A stretch of 64,000 nt of DNA from Egibacteraceae bacterium. GTDB lineage: Bacteria > Actinomycetota > Nitriliruptoria > Euzebyales > Egibacteraceae. The notes beneath the pieces were generated by a model. It worked only from the letters and a program-made list of their open reading frames with translations, had not been told where the DNA came from and ran no database searches. A program made the translations under genes and the position numbers. The DNA lies in assembly GCA_030447925.1 (NCBI GenBank), contig JAUJNX010000002.1, positions 310,001 to 374,000 of the forward strand, written 5' to 3'. Within the stretch, counting starts at the first letter, position 1. Each line of letters starts with the position of its first letter. Shown piece after piece: positions 56,505 through 64,000 of the stretch.

Positions 56505-59165
56505 TCAGGCGCCCGCGGCAAGGCGGTCCCGCGCCGCGCGACGGACGGCGTCGAGCGCCTCGCCCAGGCGACCGCCCTCGCGGCCCCCCGCCTGCGCCGT
56601 GTCGCCGCGGCCACCGGCGCCGCCCCCGACCGCGCGGGCACCGGGCTGGAGCAGGTCGCGCGCGCTCACGCCGCGGGCGGCGAGGTCGGGCGTGACCGTG
56701 GCGATGAGCTGGGCCGAGCCGTCGTCGGTGCGGGTGCCCAGGACCACCACCCCCGAGCCGATGCGGTTGCGCAGGTCCGTCGCCAGGGTCTTCAGCCCGT
56801 CGCGGTCGGCGCCCTCGACCTCGCCGGCCACCACACGGGCGCCGTCCACGGTCTCGGCGTCGTCCAGCAGCCGGGTCGCGCCGGTGAGGACCGCCTGCTG
56901 GCGGGCCGCGGCGAGCTGGCGCTCCAGGGTGCGCACCCGGCTCGCGAGCTCGGCGATGCGGGCCACCAGCTCGTCCGGGCCGACCTTCAGCAGCCGGGAC
57001 GCCTCCTCGGCCACCAGCCGCTGGGCGGACAGGTAGCGCAGGGCGTCATCGCCGGTGGTGGCCTCGATGCGGCGCAGGTTCGCCGCGATCGAGCCCTCGG
57101 TGAGGATCGAGAAGACCCCGACCTGGCCCGTGCGGTCGACGTGGGTGCCCCCGCACAGCTCGGTGGAGAAGTCCCCGATGCGGACCACGCGGACGCGGTC
57201 GCCGTACTTCTCGCCGAACAGCGCCGTGGCCCCCATCGCCTGGGCGTCGTCACGCGACGTCTCCACCGTGGTCACCTGCGGGTCCGCGGCGATGCGCTCG
57301 TTCACGCGGCGCTCCAGCTCCGCGAGCTGGTCGCGCCCCACGCTGTCGAAGTGCGGGAAGTCGAAGCGGAACCGGCCCTGGTCGATGGCCGAGCCCGCCT
57401 GCACCGCGTGCGGGCCCACCACCTCCTTGAGCGTGGCGTGCAGCAGGTGGGTGGCGGTGTGCCCGCGGGTGATGCTGCGGCGCCGGCCCAGGTCGATGCG
57501 CGCCGTGGCCTCCTGGCCGGTGCGGACCTCGCCGGCGGTGACCCGGCCGCGGTGGACGATCAGGCCCTCGACCGGGGCGAAGGTGTCGCCCACGGTGATC
57601 CGCCCCGTCGGGGTCTCGATCACGCCGTGGTCGCCCAGCTGGCCGCCGCCCTCCGCGTAGAACGGGGTGGAGCGCAGGACCAGCTCGACCTCGTCGCCCT
57701 CCTCGGCGACCTCCAGCAGCCCGCCCGGCACCGCCAGGGCGCCCACGTGGGACTCGGCCTCGGTCTGGCCGTAGCCGAGGAACTCGGTCACGCCGACCCG
57801 CGCCGCCGCGTCGCGGTACACGTCGACGGTCACCCCGGTCTGGGTGCGGGTGTCGCGGGCCGCGCGGGCCCGGCGGCGCTGCGCGTCCATCAGCGCGCCG
57901 AACTCGTCGCGGTCCAGCGCCAGGCCGTGCTCGGCGGCGATCTCCAGGGTCAGGTCCATGGGGAAGCCGTAGGTGTCGTGCAGCGCGAACGCCGTCTCCG
58001 CGGGCAGCTCGCTCGCGCCCAGCCCGCTGGCCTCCGCGACCGCCTGGTCGAGCAGGCGCAGGCCGCTGCGCAGCGTCGAGGCGAACTGCTCCTCCTCCGC
58101 CGCGGCGACCCGGGCCACCAGCTGGCGCTGGTCGTGCAGCTCCGGGTAGGCGTCGCCCAGGATGGTGACGACCTGGTCCATCATCGCGGGCATGACCGCG
58201 CCCTCGTGCCCGAGCAGGCGCGCGTGGCGCACCGCGCGGCGCAGCAGCCGGCGCAGGACGTAGCCCCGCCCGGCGTTGCCGGGCAGGACGCCGTCGGCGA
58301 TGAGCAGCGCGGAGGTGCGGGCGTGGTCGCCCATGACCCGCAGGCTCATGTCGCGGACCTCGGCGGCCGCCGGGTCGTCGGTGGGCGCCCCGTACGCGGT
58401 GCCGGTGAGCTCGGCGGCCCGGTCCAGCAGCGGCCGCACGACGTCGGTCTCGTACATGTTGTCGACGTCCTGCAGGATCATCGCCATGCGCTCGAGACCC
58501 ATGCCGGTGTCGACGTTGCGGGCGGGCAGCTCGCCGAGGATCGTGCCGGCGTCGTCGCGCTCGTACTGCATGAACACCAGGTTGTAGAACTCGACGTAGC
58601 GGTCCGGGTCGACGGCGGGGCCGCCCTCCGCCCCGTGCCGGGGCCCGCGGTCGTAGAACAGCTCGGTGTCCGGCCCGCACGGCCCCGCCGTGCCGGTGTC
58701 CCACCAGTTGTCCTCGGCACCCAGGCGGACGATGCGCGCGAGCGGCAGGTCGGTCTCGGCGAGCCACAGCTGCTCGGCCTCGTCGTCGTCCTCGAACACG
58801 CTGACCCAGATGCGCTCGGGGTCCAGGCCGAAGTGCTCGGTCGACAGCTCCCAGGCCCAGGCGATCGCCTCGCGCTTGAAGTAGTCGCCGAAGCTGAAGT
58901 TGCCGAGCATCTCGAAGAACGTGCCGTGCCGGGCCGTGCGGCCGACGTTCTCGATGTCGTTGGTCCGCACGCACTTCTGCACGCTGGTGGCGCGCTTGAA
59001 GGGGGCCGGCGACTCACCGAGGAAGTACGGCTTGAACGGCAGCATCCCGGCGATGGTCAGCAGCACGCTGGGGTCGCTGGGGATCAGCGATGCCGACGGC
59101 CGCACGGCGTGATCGCGGGCGCGGAAGAACTCGAGGAACGTGGAACGGATCTCCGACGAGCGCAT
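56505..59165 (-). CDS. alaS: Alanyl-tRNA synthetase
   Basis: Charges tRNA-Ala and edits mischarged Ser and Gly. The 886-residue protein opens RSSEIRSTFLEFFRARDHAV, with the class II motifs in CVRTNDIENVGRTARHGTFF and the NVDTGMGLERMAMILQ region. The editing domain has the HxxxH motif HTATHLLHATLKEVVG and the zinc Cys-x3-His in STELCGGTHVDRTGQ. The C-Ala domain ends the protein with DLAARGVSARDLLQPGARAV then GGGAGGRGDTAQAGG. The start is ATG 59165 after GAGAAG. Intact. Confidence 0.98.
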   Translation of the reverse strand: MRSSEIRSTFLEFFRARDHAVRPSASLIPSDPSVLLTIAGMLPFKPYFLGESPAPFKRATSVQKCVRTNDIENVGRTARHGTFFEMLGNFSFGDYFKREAIAWAWELSTEHFGLDPERIWVSVFEDDDEAEQLWLAETDLPLARIVRLGAEDNWWDTGTAGPCGPDTELFYDRGPRHGAEGGPAVDPDRYVEFYNLVFMQYERDDAGTILGELPARNVDTGMGLERMAMILQDVDNMYETDVVRPLLDRAAELTGTAYGAPTDDPAAAEVRDMSLRVMGDHARTSALLIADGVLPGNAGRGYVLRRLLRRAVRHARLLGHEGAVMPAMMDQVVTILGDAYPELHDQRQLVARVAAAEEEQFASTLRSGLRLLDQAVAEASGLGASELPAETAFALHDTYGFPMDLTLEIAAEHGLALDRDEFGALMDAQRRRARAARDTRTQTGVTVDVYRDAAARVGVTEFLGYGQTEAESHVGALAVPGGLLEVAEEGDEVELVLRSTPFYAEGGGQLGDHGVIETPTGRITVGDTFAPVEGLIVHRGRVTAGEVRTGQEATARIDLGRRRSITRGHTATHLLHATLKEVVGPHAVQAGSAIDQGRFRFDFPHFDSVGRDQLAELERRVNERIAADPQVTTVETSRDDAQAMGATALFGEKYGDRVRVVRIGDFSTELCGGTHVDRTGQVGVFSILTEGSIAANLRRIEATTGDDALRYLSAQRLVAEEASRLLKVGPDELVARIAELASRVRTLERQLAAARQQAVLTGATRLLDDAETVDGARVVAGEVEGADRDGLKTLATDLRNRIGSGVVVLGTRTDDGSAQLIATVTPDLAARGVSARDLLQPGARAVGGGAGGRGDTAQAGGREGGRLGEALDAVRRAARDRLAAGA

Positions 59166-59178
59166 CTGGGCACTTCTC

Positions 59179-59436
59179 TCAGATCGAGGGGCGGGTGTCC
59201 CCCGCCCCACCGTAGACCCCGCGCAGCTCAGCCTCCTTGGCGGCGGCGGCGGCGCGGCCCTGGGCCACGGCCACCCGGAGGCGGTCGCCCAGGCCGGCGG
59301 CCCGGTCGGCCGCACTGGCCGCGAGCGCCTCCGGCCGCAGGCGGCGGGAGGTGTCCTCGACCTTGCGCACCGCCCACACGCCGATGGCCAGGCCGGCGCC
59401 GACGCCGACCGTGAGCACGAACAGTCGCCGGACCAC
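59179..59436 (-). CDS. DUF6167-like small membrane protein
   Basis: An 85-residue protein with one N-terminal membrane span (LFVLTVGVGAGLAIGVWAVR) and a charged helical tail (GRAAAAAKEAELRGVYG). Actinobacterial genomes often carry this small protein between a DUF948 gene and alaS, as here. Start GTG 59436, two bases after the upstream stop. The function is unknown. Confidence 0.75.
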   Translation of the reverse strand: MVRRLFVLTVGVGAGLAIGVWAVRKVEDTSRRLRPEALAASAADRAAGLGDRLRVAVAQGRAAAAAKEAELRGVYGGAGDTRPSI

Positions 59437-59438
59437 GG

Positions 59439-59885
59439 TCAGTCCGCGACGCGGCGGGCCGCGCGCAGCGCGACGCCGGTGCCGGTGAAGAAGGCGATGG
59501 CCTTGATGAGCGGGTTGGCCACGGCGGTGGCCACGACGTCGGACACGCGCTCCGCCTGGCCGGAGATGTGCTGGACGCTGGCGACGATCCCGTCGACGCG
59601 GGCGAGCTCGGTGTTCACGCCCGCCACGGTCTCGCTGACGCCGCCGAGCAGGGGGACCGTCTGGGCCGTCAGCTGCTCGACGGTGCTGGTCAGCTCCCGC
59701 ACCGTGCCCACGAGGCTGAGCAGCAGCGACATGAGGGCGAGCATGGCCGCGCCGAAGGCCACCGCGAACACGATCGCAGCGACGCCGTAGGCGTTGATGT
59801 CGTCCAGCAGGGACCCGGCGAGCACGAGCGCAGCCACGACCACGAGCGCGAGGACGGTCGCGGCGAGTGCTCCTCGGGACCTCAT
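59439..59885 (-). CDS. DUF948 family membrane protein
   Basis: A 148-residue protein with two N-terminal hydrophobic segments (LAATVLALVVVAALVLAGSL; AAIVFAVAFGAAMLALMSLL). A heptad-like helical region follows (VRELTSTVEQLTAQTVPLLG, VAGVNTELARVDGIVASVQH) that is typical of DUF948, then ANPLIKAIAFFTGTGVALRA. It is upstream of the DUF6167 gene and alaS. The role is unknown; a membrane-associated coiled-coil protein is all that can be said. Confidence 0.8.
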   Translation of the reverse strand: MRSRGALAATVLALVVVAALVLAGSLLDDINAYGVAAIVFAVAFGAAMLALMSLLLSLVGTVRELTSTVEQLTAQTVPLLGGVSETVAGVNTELARVDGIVASVQHISGQAERVSDVVATAVANPLIKAIAFFTGTGVALRAARRVAD

Positions 59886-59943
59886 GCGTGCACCCTTCTC
59901 CCACGTGCCGATCGGCGGACTGGCCCGTCCGCGGGGTCGGAGC

Positions 59944-60441
59944 CTAGCCCAGCGCCGTGCGCGCGGACGAACTCCCCGTGCCCGCCCGGCCCTCGCCCGT
60001 CAGGACGGCGGCGGGCACCGACAGCGCGGGGTGGCGCGGGACGTCTAGGACCCCGTCGGCGGGGACGCGCCGGGCGCGCCGGCGGGTCCACTCCACCGCG
60101 CCGTCGTCGTGGCGGACCCAGACGGCGGCGACCCCGGCGGCCAGCCAGCGCTCCGGCGCGGCCGGCCCGCCCGGGCCGAGCAGGACGACGAGGACCGGCG
60201 CGACCCGCAGGCGGCCGTCGCGGGGCGGGTCGGTCAGCGCGACCGCGACGTCGGGGCGGGCGTCGACGAACGGCGGGACGCGCACGTGGAGCTGGGCGCT
60301 GGCGAACCCGCCGAGCGCCTCCGCGGCGGGCCACAGGCGCAGGCACAGGGCCGCGGCGCGCACGCGCCGGGCGGTGGACGGCTGCGGGCACGGCCCGTCG
60401 TGGTCGCAGCGCAGCGGGAGGGGCGGCGTGGTCGTGGACAT
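59944..60441 (-). CDS. Uma2-like (PD-D/ExK fold) protein, probably inactive
   Basis: A 165-residue protein from ATG 60441. The region RPDVAVALTDPPRDGRLRVA, PVLVVLLGPGGPAAPERWLA and AGVAAVWVRHDDGAVEWTRR follows the Uma2 restriction-endonuclease-like pattern (Asp, then LVVEVLSP, K-x(n)-AGVPEYW). However, the usual catalytic EV is LL and the following lysine is missing. An N-terminal CDHDGPCPQ segment adds two cysteines. The C-terminus has no homologous feature. Function unknown; the fold call is inference. Confidence 0.55.
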   Translation of the reverse strand: MSTTTPPLPLRCDHDGPCPQPSTARRVRAAALCLRLWPAAEALGGFASAQLHVRVPPFVDARPDVAVALTDPPRDGRLRVAPVLVVLLGPGGPAAPERWLAAGVAAVWVRHDDGAVEWTRRRARRVPADGVLDVPRHPALSVPAAVLTGEGRAGTGSSSARTALG

Positions 60442-60541
60442 GCACGGGAGGCTAGGACGCGCCGTGGAGGACGGCCAGAGACGGGCGGATGCAGCTGTGG
60501 ACAACCGCGCCGCCCCGCGCCCGCGCCGGCCGCGCGCGGGG

Positions 60542-61366
60542 TCAGGCGGCGCTGGCCTCGGCGAGGGCGGCGCGCAGGGAGGTGAGGCGGTCGACCAGCT
60601 CGCGGGAGCGGTCCGGGCCCGGCAGGGGGGCGAGGACGCCCTGGCCGGCGGCCGACAGCTCCGCGGCGGAGCAGGCCGCCTCGCCGAGGCGGGCGACCAG
60701 GACCTGGAGCTGGGCGCGCTCCTCGGCCAGGGCGGCGCCCAGGCGTGCCGCGGCCTGGTCGCGCGACCGCTGGGCCTCGCGCACGCGCGGGTCGTGCCAC
60801 TCCTCGGACGCCACCCACCAGCCGCGGCCCCACCGCGCGCGCGGGCGCTGGGCGCGGGCGGCGGCCGCCACCCCCGCGGCGGCGCCCTCCAGCTCCCACC
60901 CGCGCCGGGCGCGGTCCCACGCCTGGGCCAGGGCGTGGTCCACGTCGGCGCGCAGGTCGGTGAGCTGGTCGCGGATGGCGCCGGCGGGGGCACGCCGCAC
61001 GACGGCGACGAACTGGTCGCGCGCGGACACCGCGTCGCGCAGGAGCACCGACCAGGTGCCCCCGACCGCCGACGGGTCGACGCGCGTGCGCCGCCGGCGC
61101 CCGCCGGCCCGGTCGGGCAGCGCCAGGCGCGGCCCGCTGCCGCTGCGCAGCTGGGGCACCAGCAGGAGGAACGCGAGCCCGAGCAGCAGCCACCCGCCGG
61201 CACCGGGGCCGGCCGGCGCGAACCGCCCGGCGGCGAGCAGCACCCCGCCGCCGACCGCGGCCAGCCCGCCGACCAGCGCCCGCGCACGGCGCCCGGCGAC
61301 GGCCAGGACGGTGGTCAGGACCGGCAGGCCCACGAACACCAGCAGGATCGCGATGACGACACTCAT
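60542..61366 (-). CDS. Membrane protein with helical cytoplasmic domain, unrecognised
   Basis: A 274-residue protein from ATG 61366 after GGAGGG. Three hydrophobic segments at the N-terminus (VVIAILLVFVGLPVLTTVLA; ALVGGLAAVGGGVLLAAG; GGWLLLGLAFLLLVPQL) precede a basic linker and a long helical domain (RDQLTDLRADVDHALAQAWD, RSRDQAAARLGAALAEERAQ, ELVDRLTSLRAALAEASAA). Trp-rich centre (RWGRGWWVASEEWHDP). No family recognised. Neighbours give no clear functional hint. Confidence 0.6.
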   Translation of the reverse strand: MSVVIAILLVFVGLPVLTTVLAVAGRRARALVGGLAAVGGGVLLAAGRFAPAGPGAGGWLLLGLAFLLLVPQLRSGSGPRLALPDRAGGRRRRTRVDPSAVGGTWSVLLRDAVSARDQFVAVVRRAPAGAIRDQLTDLRADVDHALAQAWDRARRGWELEGAAAGVAAAARAQRPRARWGRGWWVASEEWHDPRVREAQRSRDQAAARLGAALAEERAQLQVLVARLGEAACSAAELSAAGQGVLAPLPGPDRSRELVDRLTSLRAALAEASAA

Positions 61367-61698
61367 GCCCGGCCCTCCGACGTTGCCCGGTGCCCCAGTA
61401 TGGATCGCCGCGGGCCCGGCCGGGAGCCGGTGTCCCGGTGGTGGCCCCCGGGAGGACCCGGGCGCGGCGCTAGCGCAGGCCGCGCGCGCCGCGCGCGTGG
61501 GCGGGCGGGGCCCAGGGCGAGGCGCAACCCGATCTCGACGAGGCGGTAGCCGAGGGCACGGCGGCGCGAGGCGAGCCGCGCGGCCAGCGGCACCCGCGGG
61601 ATGCGGGCGGCGCCGTTGCGCAGTCGCTGGTCGGCGGCCTCGGCGAGCAGGCGTTCGCGGTGCAGGCGGAGGCAGACGTCCACCAGGGCGGGGTGCAT
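61363..61698 (-). CDS. Small basic unrecognised protein
   Basis: About 111 residues from ATG 61698. The N-terminal part is helical and looks coding (MHPALVDVCLRLHRERLLAE then ALGYRLVEIGLRLALG), while the C-terminal part is Arg/Pro-rich and may be out of frame; a one-base shift would end it at 61470. It overlaps the start of the membrane protein gene at 61366 by four bases, which supports the longer form. No family known. Confidence 0.4.
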   Translation of the reverse strand: MHPALVDVCLRLHRERLLAEAADQRLRNGAARIPRVPLAARLASRRRALGYRLVEIGLRLALGPARPRARRARPALAPRPGPPGGHHRDTGSRPGPRRSILGHRATSEGRA

Positions 61699-61782
61699 GA
61701 CGAGCAGGTCTCCTCCGCCGCGCGCAGGAGGCGGCGGTACCGGAGCGGGAGGGACGCCGGCGCGGCACGCGCCGGGGAGCAC

Positions 61783-61851
61783 CTACGCGGGTGGCCCCTG
61801 GAGGGCCATGCCCGCGAGTGCGCAGCAGTGCGTGCGCAGGTATCGCGGCAT
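61783..61851 (-). CDS. 22-residue small ORF with consensus Shine-Dalgarno
   Basis: ATG 61851 is preceded by GGAAGGAGGAGCCG, a near-perfect ribosome site, and encodes MPRYLRTHCCALAGMALQGP plus two residues before TAG 61783. It lies between the sugar transferase gene and the small basic protein gene. No known family; could be a leader peptide or a small secreted or membrane peptide. Confidence 0.4.
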   Translation of the reverse strand: MPRYLRTHCCALAGMALQGPPA

Positions 61852-61907
61852 CGGCTCCTCCTTCCCGCAGTGGCGTGCATCGGCGTCGCGGAGACCGGCG
61901 GACCGTA

Positions 61908-63365
61908 TCAAACCCTGCGCGTGAGCACCACCCACACCGTGCGCAGCAGGATCTGGACGTCCAGGACGGGCGACCAGTTCACGAGGTACTGCAGGTCGTG
62001 GCCCAGCTTGTACTCCGGGTCGGTGTGGTATCGCCCGTGCACCTGGGCCAGGCCCGTCATCCCCGGCGGGATCTCCTGGCGGCGGGTGTAGCCGGGGATC
62101 AGCCGGTCGTAGCGGGCCGTCAGCTCGGGCCGCTCCGGTCGCGGCCCGACGATCGACATCTCGCCGCGGACGACGTTCCACAGCTGGGGCAGCTCGTCGA
62201 GGCGGGCGCCGCGCAGCCAGCGCAGCGCGGGCACGACCCGGTCGTCGTCCGCCGCGGCCAGCACCGCCCCGCGGCCGGCCTCCGCGTCGGGGACCATCGT
62301 GCGGAACTTCAGCATGGTGAAGTGCCGTCCCTCCCGCCCGACGCGGACCTGGCGGAACAGCACCGGGGACCCCGCGGCCACGCGCACGAGCAGCGCGACC
62401 GCGCCCGTGAGCAGGAGCAGCGGGAGCGCCGCGACCACCAGGGCGGCGAGCTCCAGGACGCGCTTGAAGCGCGCGCGCGAGGGCGGCAGCGCCGAGGGGC
62501 CCAGGGCCACGAACGGCATCCCCGCCAGCTCGCGCACCGCGCGCAGGCCGAGCAGGGTGTCGCGCGCGCCGATGCGCTGGAGGACCCCGACGCCGTTGCG
62601 CTCCAGCACCGCGAGGGGGTCGGGGTAGACCTCGTCGAGCATCCCCGGGGACACCAGCAGCACGTCGGTGGCACCTGTCGCGGCGACCCGCGCGACCAGG
62701 TCGCGGCCCGACGCGGTCTCCCCCACCACCTCTGCCGCCGGCCCGGTGGCGGCCAGGTGGGCCCGCGCCAGCGCGATGTCGTCGGGGGCGCCGGCCAGGA
62801 CGACGCGCGGCACGCCCTCGCGCAGCAGCCGCCGGGACCGGGCCACGCGGCGGTTCCCCGCCAGGACCAGGCTGGTCAGCACCGGCAGCAGGGGCAGGCT
62901 GGCGCGGGGGACGTAGTAGACCTCGGCGTACAGCTGCAGGGCGGCCACGATCGCCGCCGCGACCGCGGCGAGCCCCACGATCCGCGGCAGCACGGGGCGC
63001 GACCCCAGGCGGGCCTCGCGCTCGTACAGCCCGCCGAAGTACGCGACGACGACGTGCACCGCCGCGGTGACCAGGTAGGCGGCGGCGTAGGCCCACAGCG
63101 GCTCGGTGCCCGCGGTGGGCTCGCCGAAGCGGACGAGGTTGGTGGCGACCAGGACGGCCAGGACGCCGAGGAGGTCGGCGACCTGGAGCAGGCGCAGCCC
63201 GCGCCGGTGCAGCTCGCGGACCGCGGCCCGCGACAGCGGCCGGCGCAGCGCCCCCGGCCCCGCTGCGGCCGGTCCCCCTGCGGCCGGTCCCCCTGCGGCC
63301 GGTCCCGCGGGGGGCGGCCCCGCGGGGGCTGCGGGGTGGAGGTCGCGGTCGGCGCCGGCCGCCAC
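61908..63365 (-). CDS. Polyprenyl-phosphate sugar-1-phosphate transferase (WcaJ/WbaP type)
   Basis: Starts polysaccharide repeat units by moving a sugar phosphate to the lipid carrier. 485 residues from GTG 63365. After a Pro/Ala/Gly-rich leader come four or five membrane segments (e.g. LLGVLAVLVATNLVRFG) and a CoA-binding-like Rossmann region (VVLAGAPDDIALARAHLAAT). The C-terminal bacterial sugar transferase domain has FKRVLELAALVVAALPLLLL, VLFRQVRVGREGRHFTMLKF, DELPQLWNVVRGEMSIVGPR and the P-x-GMTGLAQVHGRY end. It follows a TPR protein gene with a two-base gap. Confidence 0.92.
   Translation of the reverse strand: MAAGADRDLHPAAPAGPPPAGPAAGGPAAGGPAAAGPGALRRPLSRAAVRELHRRGLRLLQVADLLGVLAVLVATNLVRFGEPTAGTEPLWAYAAAYLVTAAVHVVVAYFGGLYEREARLGSRPVLPRIVGLAAVAAAIVAALQLYAEVYYVPRASLPLLPVLTSLVLAGNRRVARSRRLLREGVPRVVLAGAPDDIALARAHLAATGPAAEVVGETASGRDLVARVAATGATDVLLVSPGMLDEVYPDPLAVLERNGVGVLQRIGARDTLLGLRAVRELAGMPFVALGPSALPPSRARFKRVLELAALVVAALPLLLLTGAVALLVRVAAGSPVLFRQVRVGREGRHFTMLKFRTMVPDAEAGRGAVLAAADDDRVVPALRWLRGARLDELPQLWNVVRGEMSIVGPRPERPELTARYDRLIPGYTRRQEIPPGMTGLAQVHGRYHTDPEYKLGHDLQYLVNWSPVLDVQILLRTVWVVLTRRV
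63263..63307. repeat. Three 15-bp tandem repeats in the transferase leader
   Basis: CTGCGGCCGGTCCCC occurs three times head to tail (last base of the third copy differs) and encodes a Gly-Pro-Ala-Ala-Gly repeat near the N-terminus of the sugar transferase. Confidence 0.8.
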
Positions 63366-63367
63366 GG

Positions 63368-64000
63368 TCAGCGGCCCGGGGCGGCGTCGGCGGCGGCGAG
63401 GCCGTTGACCCGTTCCAGGCCCTCCGCGGCCCCGCGCACGCCGGGGTCCAGCTCGATGGCGCGCTGGAAGGCCTCGCGGGCGCCCGCGGCGTCCTCCCCG
63501 GCCTCGCGGACCTCGCCGAGGGCGACCCACAGCCGCGCGTCGTCACCGGCGACGGCCATGCCGCGGTCGACGAGGTCGGCGGCCCGGTCGACGTCGCCGC
63601 GCTCCAGCCAGTACCCGCCCGCGCCGGCCAGCACCTCGGGGGTGGTGGGGTCGATGGCCAGGACCCGCTCCCACGCCGCGTCGGCCCGGTCCGTGGCCCC
63701 CGCCGACGTCGCCAGCCGCGCCTCGTTCAGGGCCACGGCCAGCCCGCGCGGGTCGGCAGCGGCGGCGCGGTCGTAGGCGGCCAGCGCGGCCTGCGGGTCG
63801 GTGGCCGCGAGCACCCCCGCCTCCAGCACCGGGTAGCGCGACTCCCAGGGCGCCAGCTCGCCCGCCCGCCGGTACGCCGCGCCGCCGCCTGGGGCTGCGC
63901 CGCGGCCAGGCGGGCGCCGGACGCGGCGGCGACGTCGGCCCGCAGCGGCCGGGTGGCCACCACCGCGGCGGCGACCGCGACCACGGCGATCAGGCCGACG
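63368..64000 (-). CDS. C-terminal TPR part of a probable polysaccharide polymerase (cut by window edge, one frameshift)
   Basis: The first visible residues form the end of a membrane helix (VVAVAAAVVATRPLRADVAA). Near 63885 the frame shifts by one base and continues as TPR-like repeats: YPVLEAGVLAATDPQAALAA, ARLATSAGATDRADAAWERV, YWLERGDVDRAADLVDRGMA and EDAAGAREAFQRAIELDPGV. A last membrane helix followed by RPLxAD and TPRs is typical of O-antigen ligase/Wzy-like proteins, and the next gene starts polysaccharide units, so this role is likely. Most of the protein lies outside the window. Confidence 0.6.
   Translation of the reverse strand, partial: RRPDRRGRGRRRGGGHPAAAGRRRRRVRRPPGRGAAPGGGAAYRRAGELAPWESRYPVLEAGVLAATDPQAALAAYDRAAAADPRGLAVALNEARLATSAGATDRADAAWERVLAIDPTTPEVLAGAGGYWLERGDVDRAADLVDRGMAVAGDDARLWVALGEVREAGEDAAGAREAFQRAIELDPGVRGAAEGLERVNGLAAADAAPGR

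Noticed and set aside
55743..59414. Very long plus-strand open frame (over 1,200 codons) opposite alaS, mltG and ruvX
   Set aside because: It is the mirror of GC-rich minus-strand genes with clear motifs; its translation is low-complexity Arg/Gly/Ala/His without any family signature.

Overview
The window is a very GC-rich actinobacterial chromosome segment in which almost every core gene lies on the minus strand. No rRNA, tRNA, CRISPR array, prophage or insertion sequence was seen. The gene order alaS-ruvX-mltG-aroE ... aroC-aroK ... aroB ... aroQ-pepP-efp-nusB ... pyrR-pyrB-pyrC-(membrane/PH-like protein)-carA-carB-pyrK-pyrD-pyrF-pyrE ... mihF-gmk-rpoZ-coaBC-metK is the conserved actinobacterial aro/efp/pyr backbone. 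mIHF, the Rv1382-like protein between pyrC and carA, and a DUF948/DUF6167 pair next to alaS support Actinomycetota. The GC content combined with a type IV pilus locus suggests a deep-branching class such as Nitriliruptoria; that placement is inference.

Layout by coordinate, bearing in mind that transcription mostly runs from high to low numbers. 1-3.3 kb: metK (cut by the window edge), coaBC, rpoZ, gmk, mihF. 3.4-3.7 kb: a HepT-MntA toxin-antitoxin remnant. 3.8-14.5 kb: the complete de novo pyrimidine operon headed by pyrR, with a PyrR-type RNA loop in its leader. 14.6-17.0 kb: vapBC, an acetyltransferase, an ATP-dependent DNA ligase fragment and a zinc alcohol dehydrogenase. 17.2-22.3 kb: a cell-wall-binding-repeat protein, nusB, efp, pepP and aroQ. 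22.3-27.8 kb: a membrane Ser/Thr kinase, two unrecognised plus-strand genes, an ECF41-like sigma factor and an FAD oxidoreductase. 27.9-34.7 kb: aroB, an Lrp regulator with a divergent EamA transporter, a GNAT/TPR-regulator pair, aroK and aroC.

34.8-54.0 kb is the most distinctive region, a type IV pilus island inserted between aroC and aroE. In transcription order it holds a DUF4388 protein, pilT and pilC. Two paralogous minor-pilin modules follow, each made of a LamG-bearing PilV-like prepilin, a PilW-like prepilin and a giant PilX-like prepilin. Then come the major pilin, a small HTH regulator and pilM-pilN-pilO-pilP. Between the two modules lies a 70-codon ORF whose sequence is a patchwork of one pilT piece and two pilC pieces. 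It is best explained as the collapsed second copy of a duplicated pilT-pilC-pilin cassette. PilB and prepilin peptidase are not in the window. The LamG proteins look like alternative tip adhesins.

54.1-59.9 kb returns to the backbone (aroE, mltG, ruvX, alaS, DUF6167, DUF948). 59.9-64.0 kb holds poorly characterised membrane proteins, a polyprenyl-phosphate sugar-1-phosphate transferase and the end of a TPR protein probably belonging to polysaccharide polymerisation.

Many genes, including essential pyrD, pyrF, pyrK, nusB and efp, carry one-base frameshifts at short G/C runs. These cluster in 4.6-26.5 kb and at 63.9 kb, while 27.8-63.4 kb is essentially clean. This looks like uneven assembly quality, so broken genes in the first cluster should not be read as true pseudogenes without raw reads.
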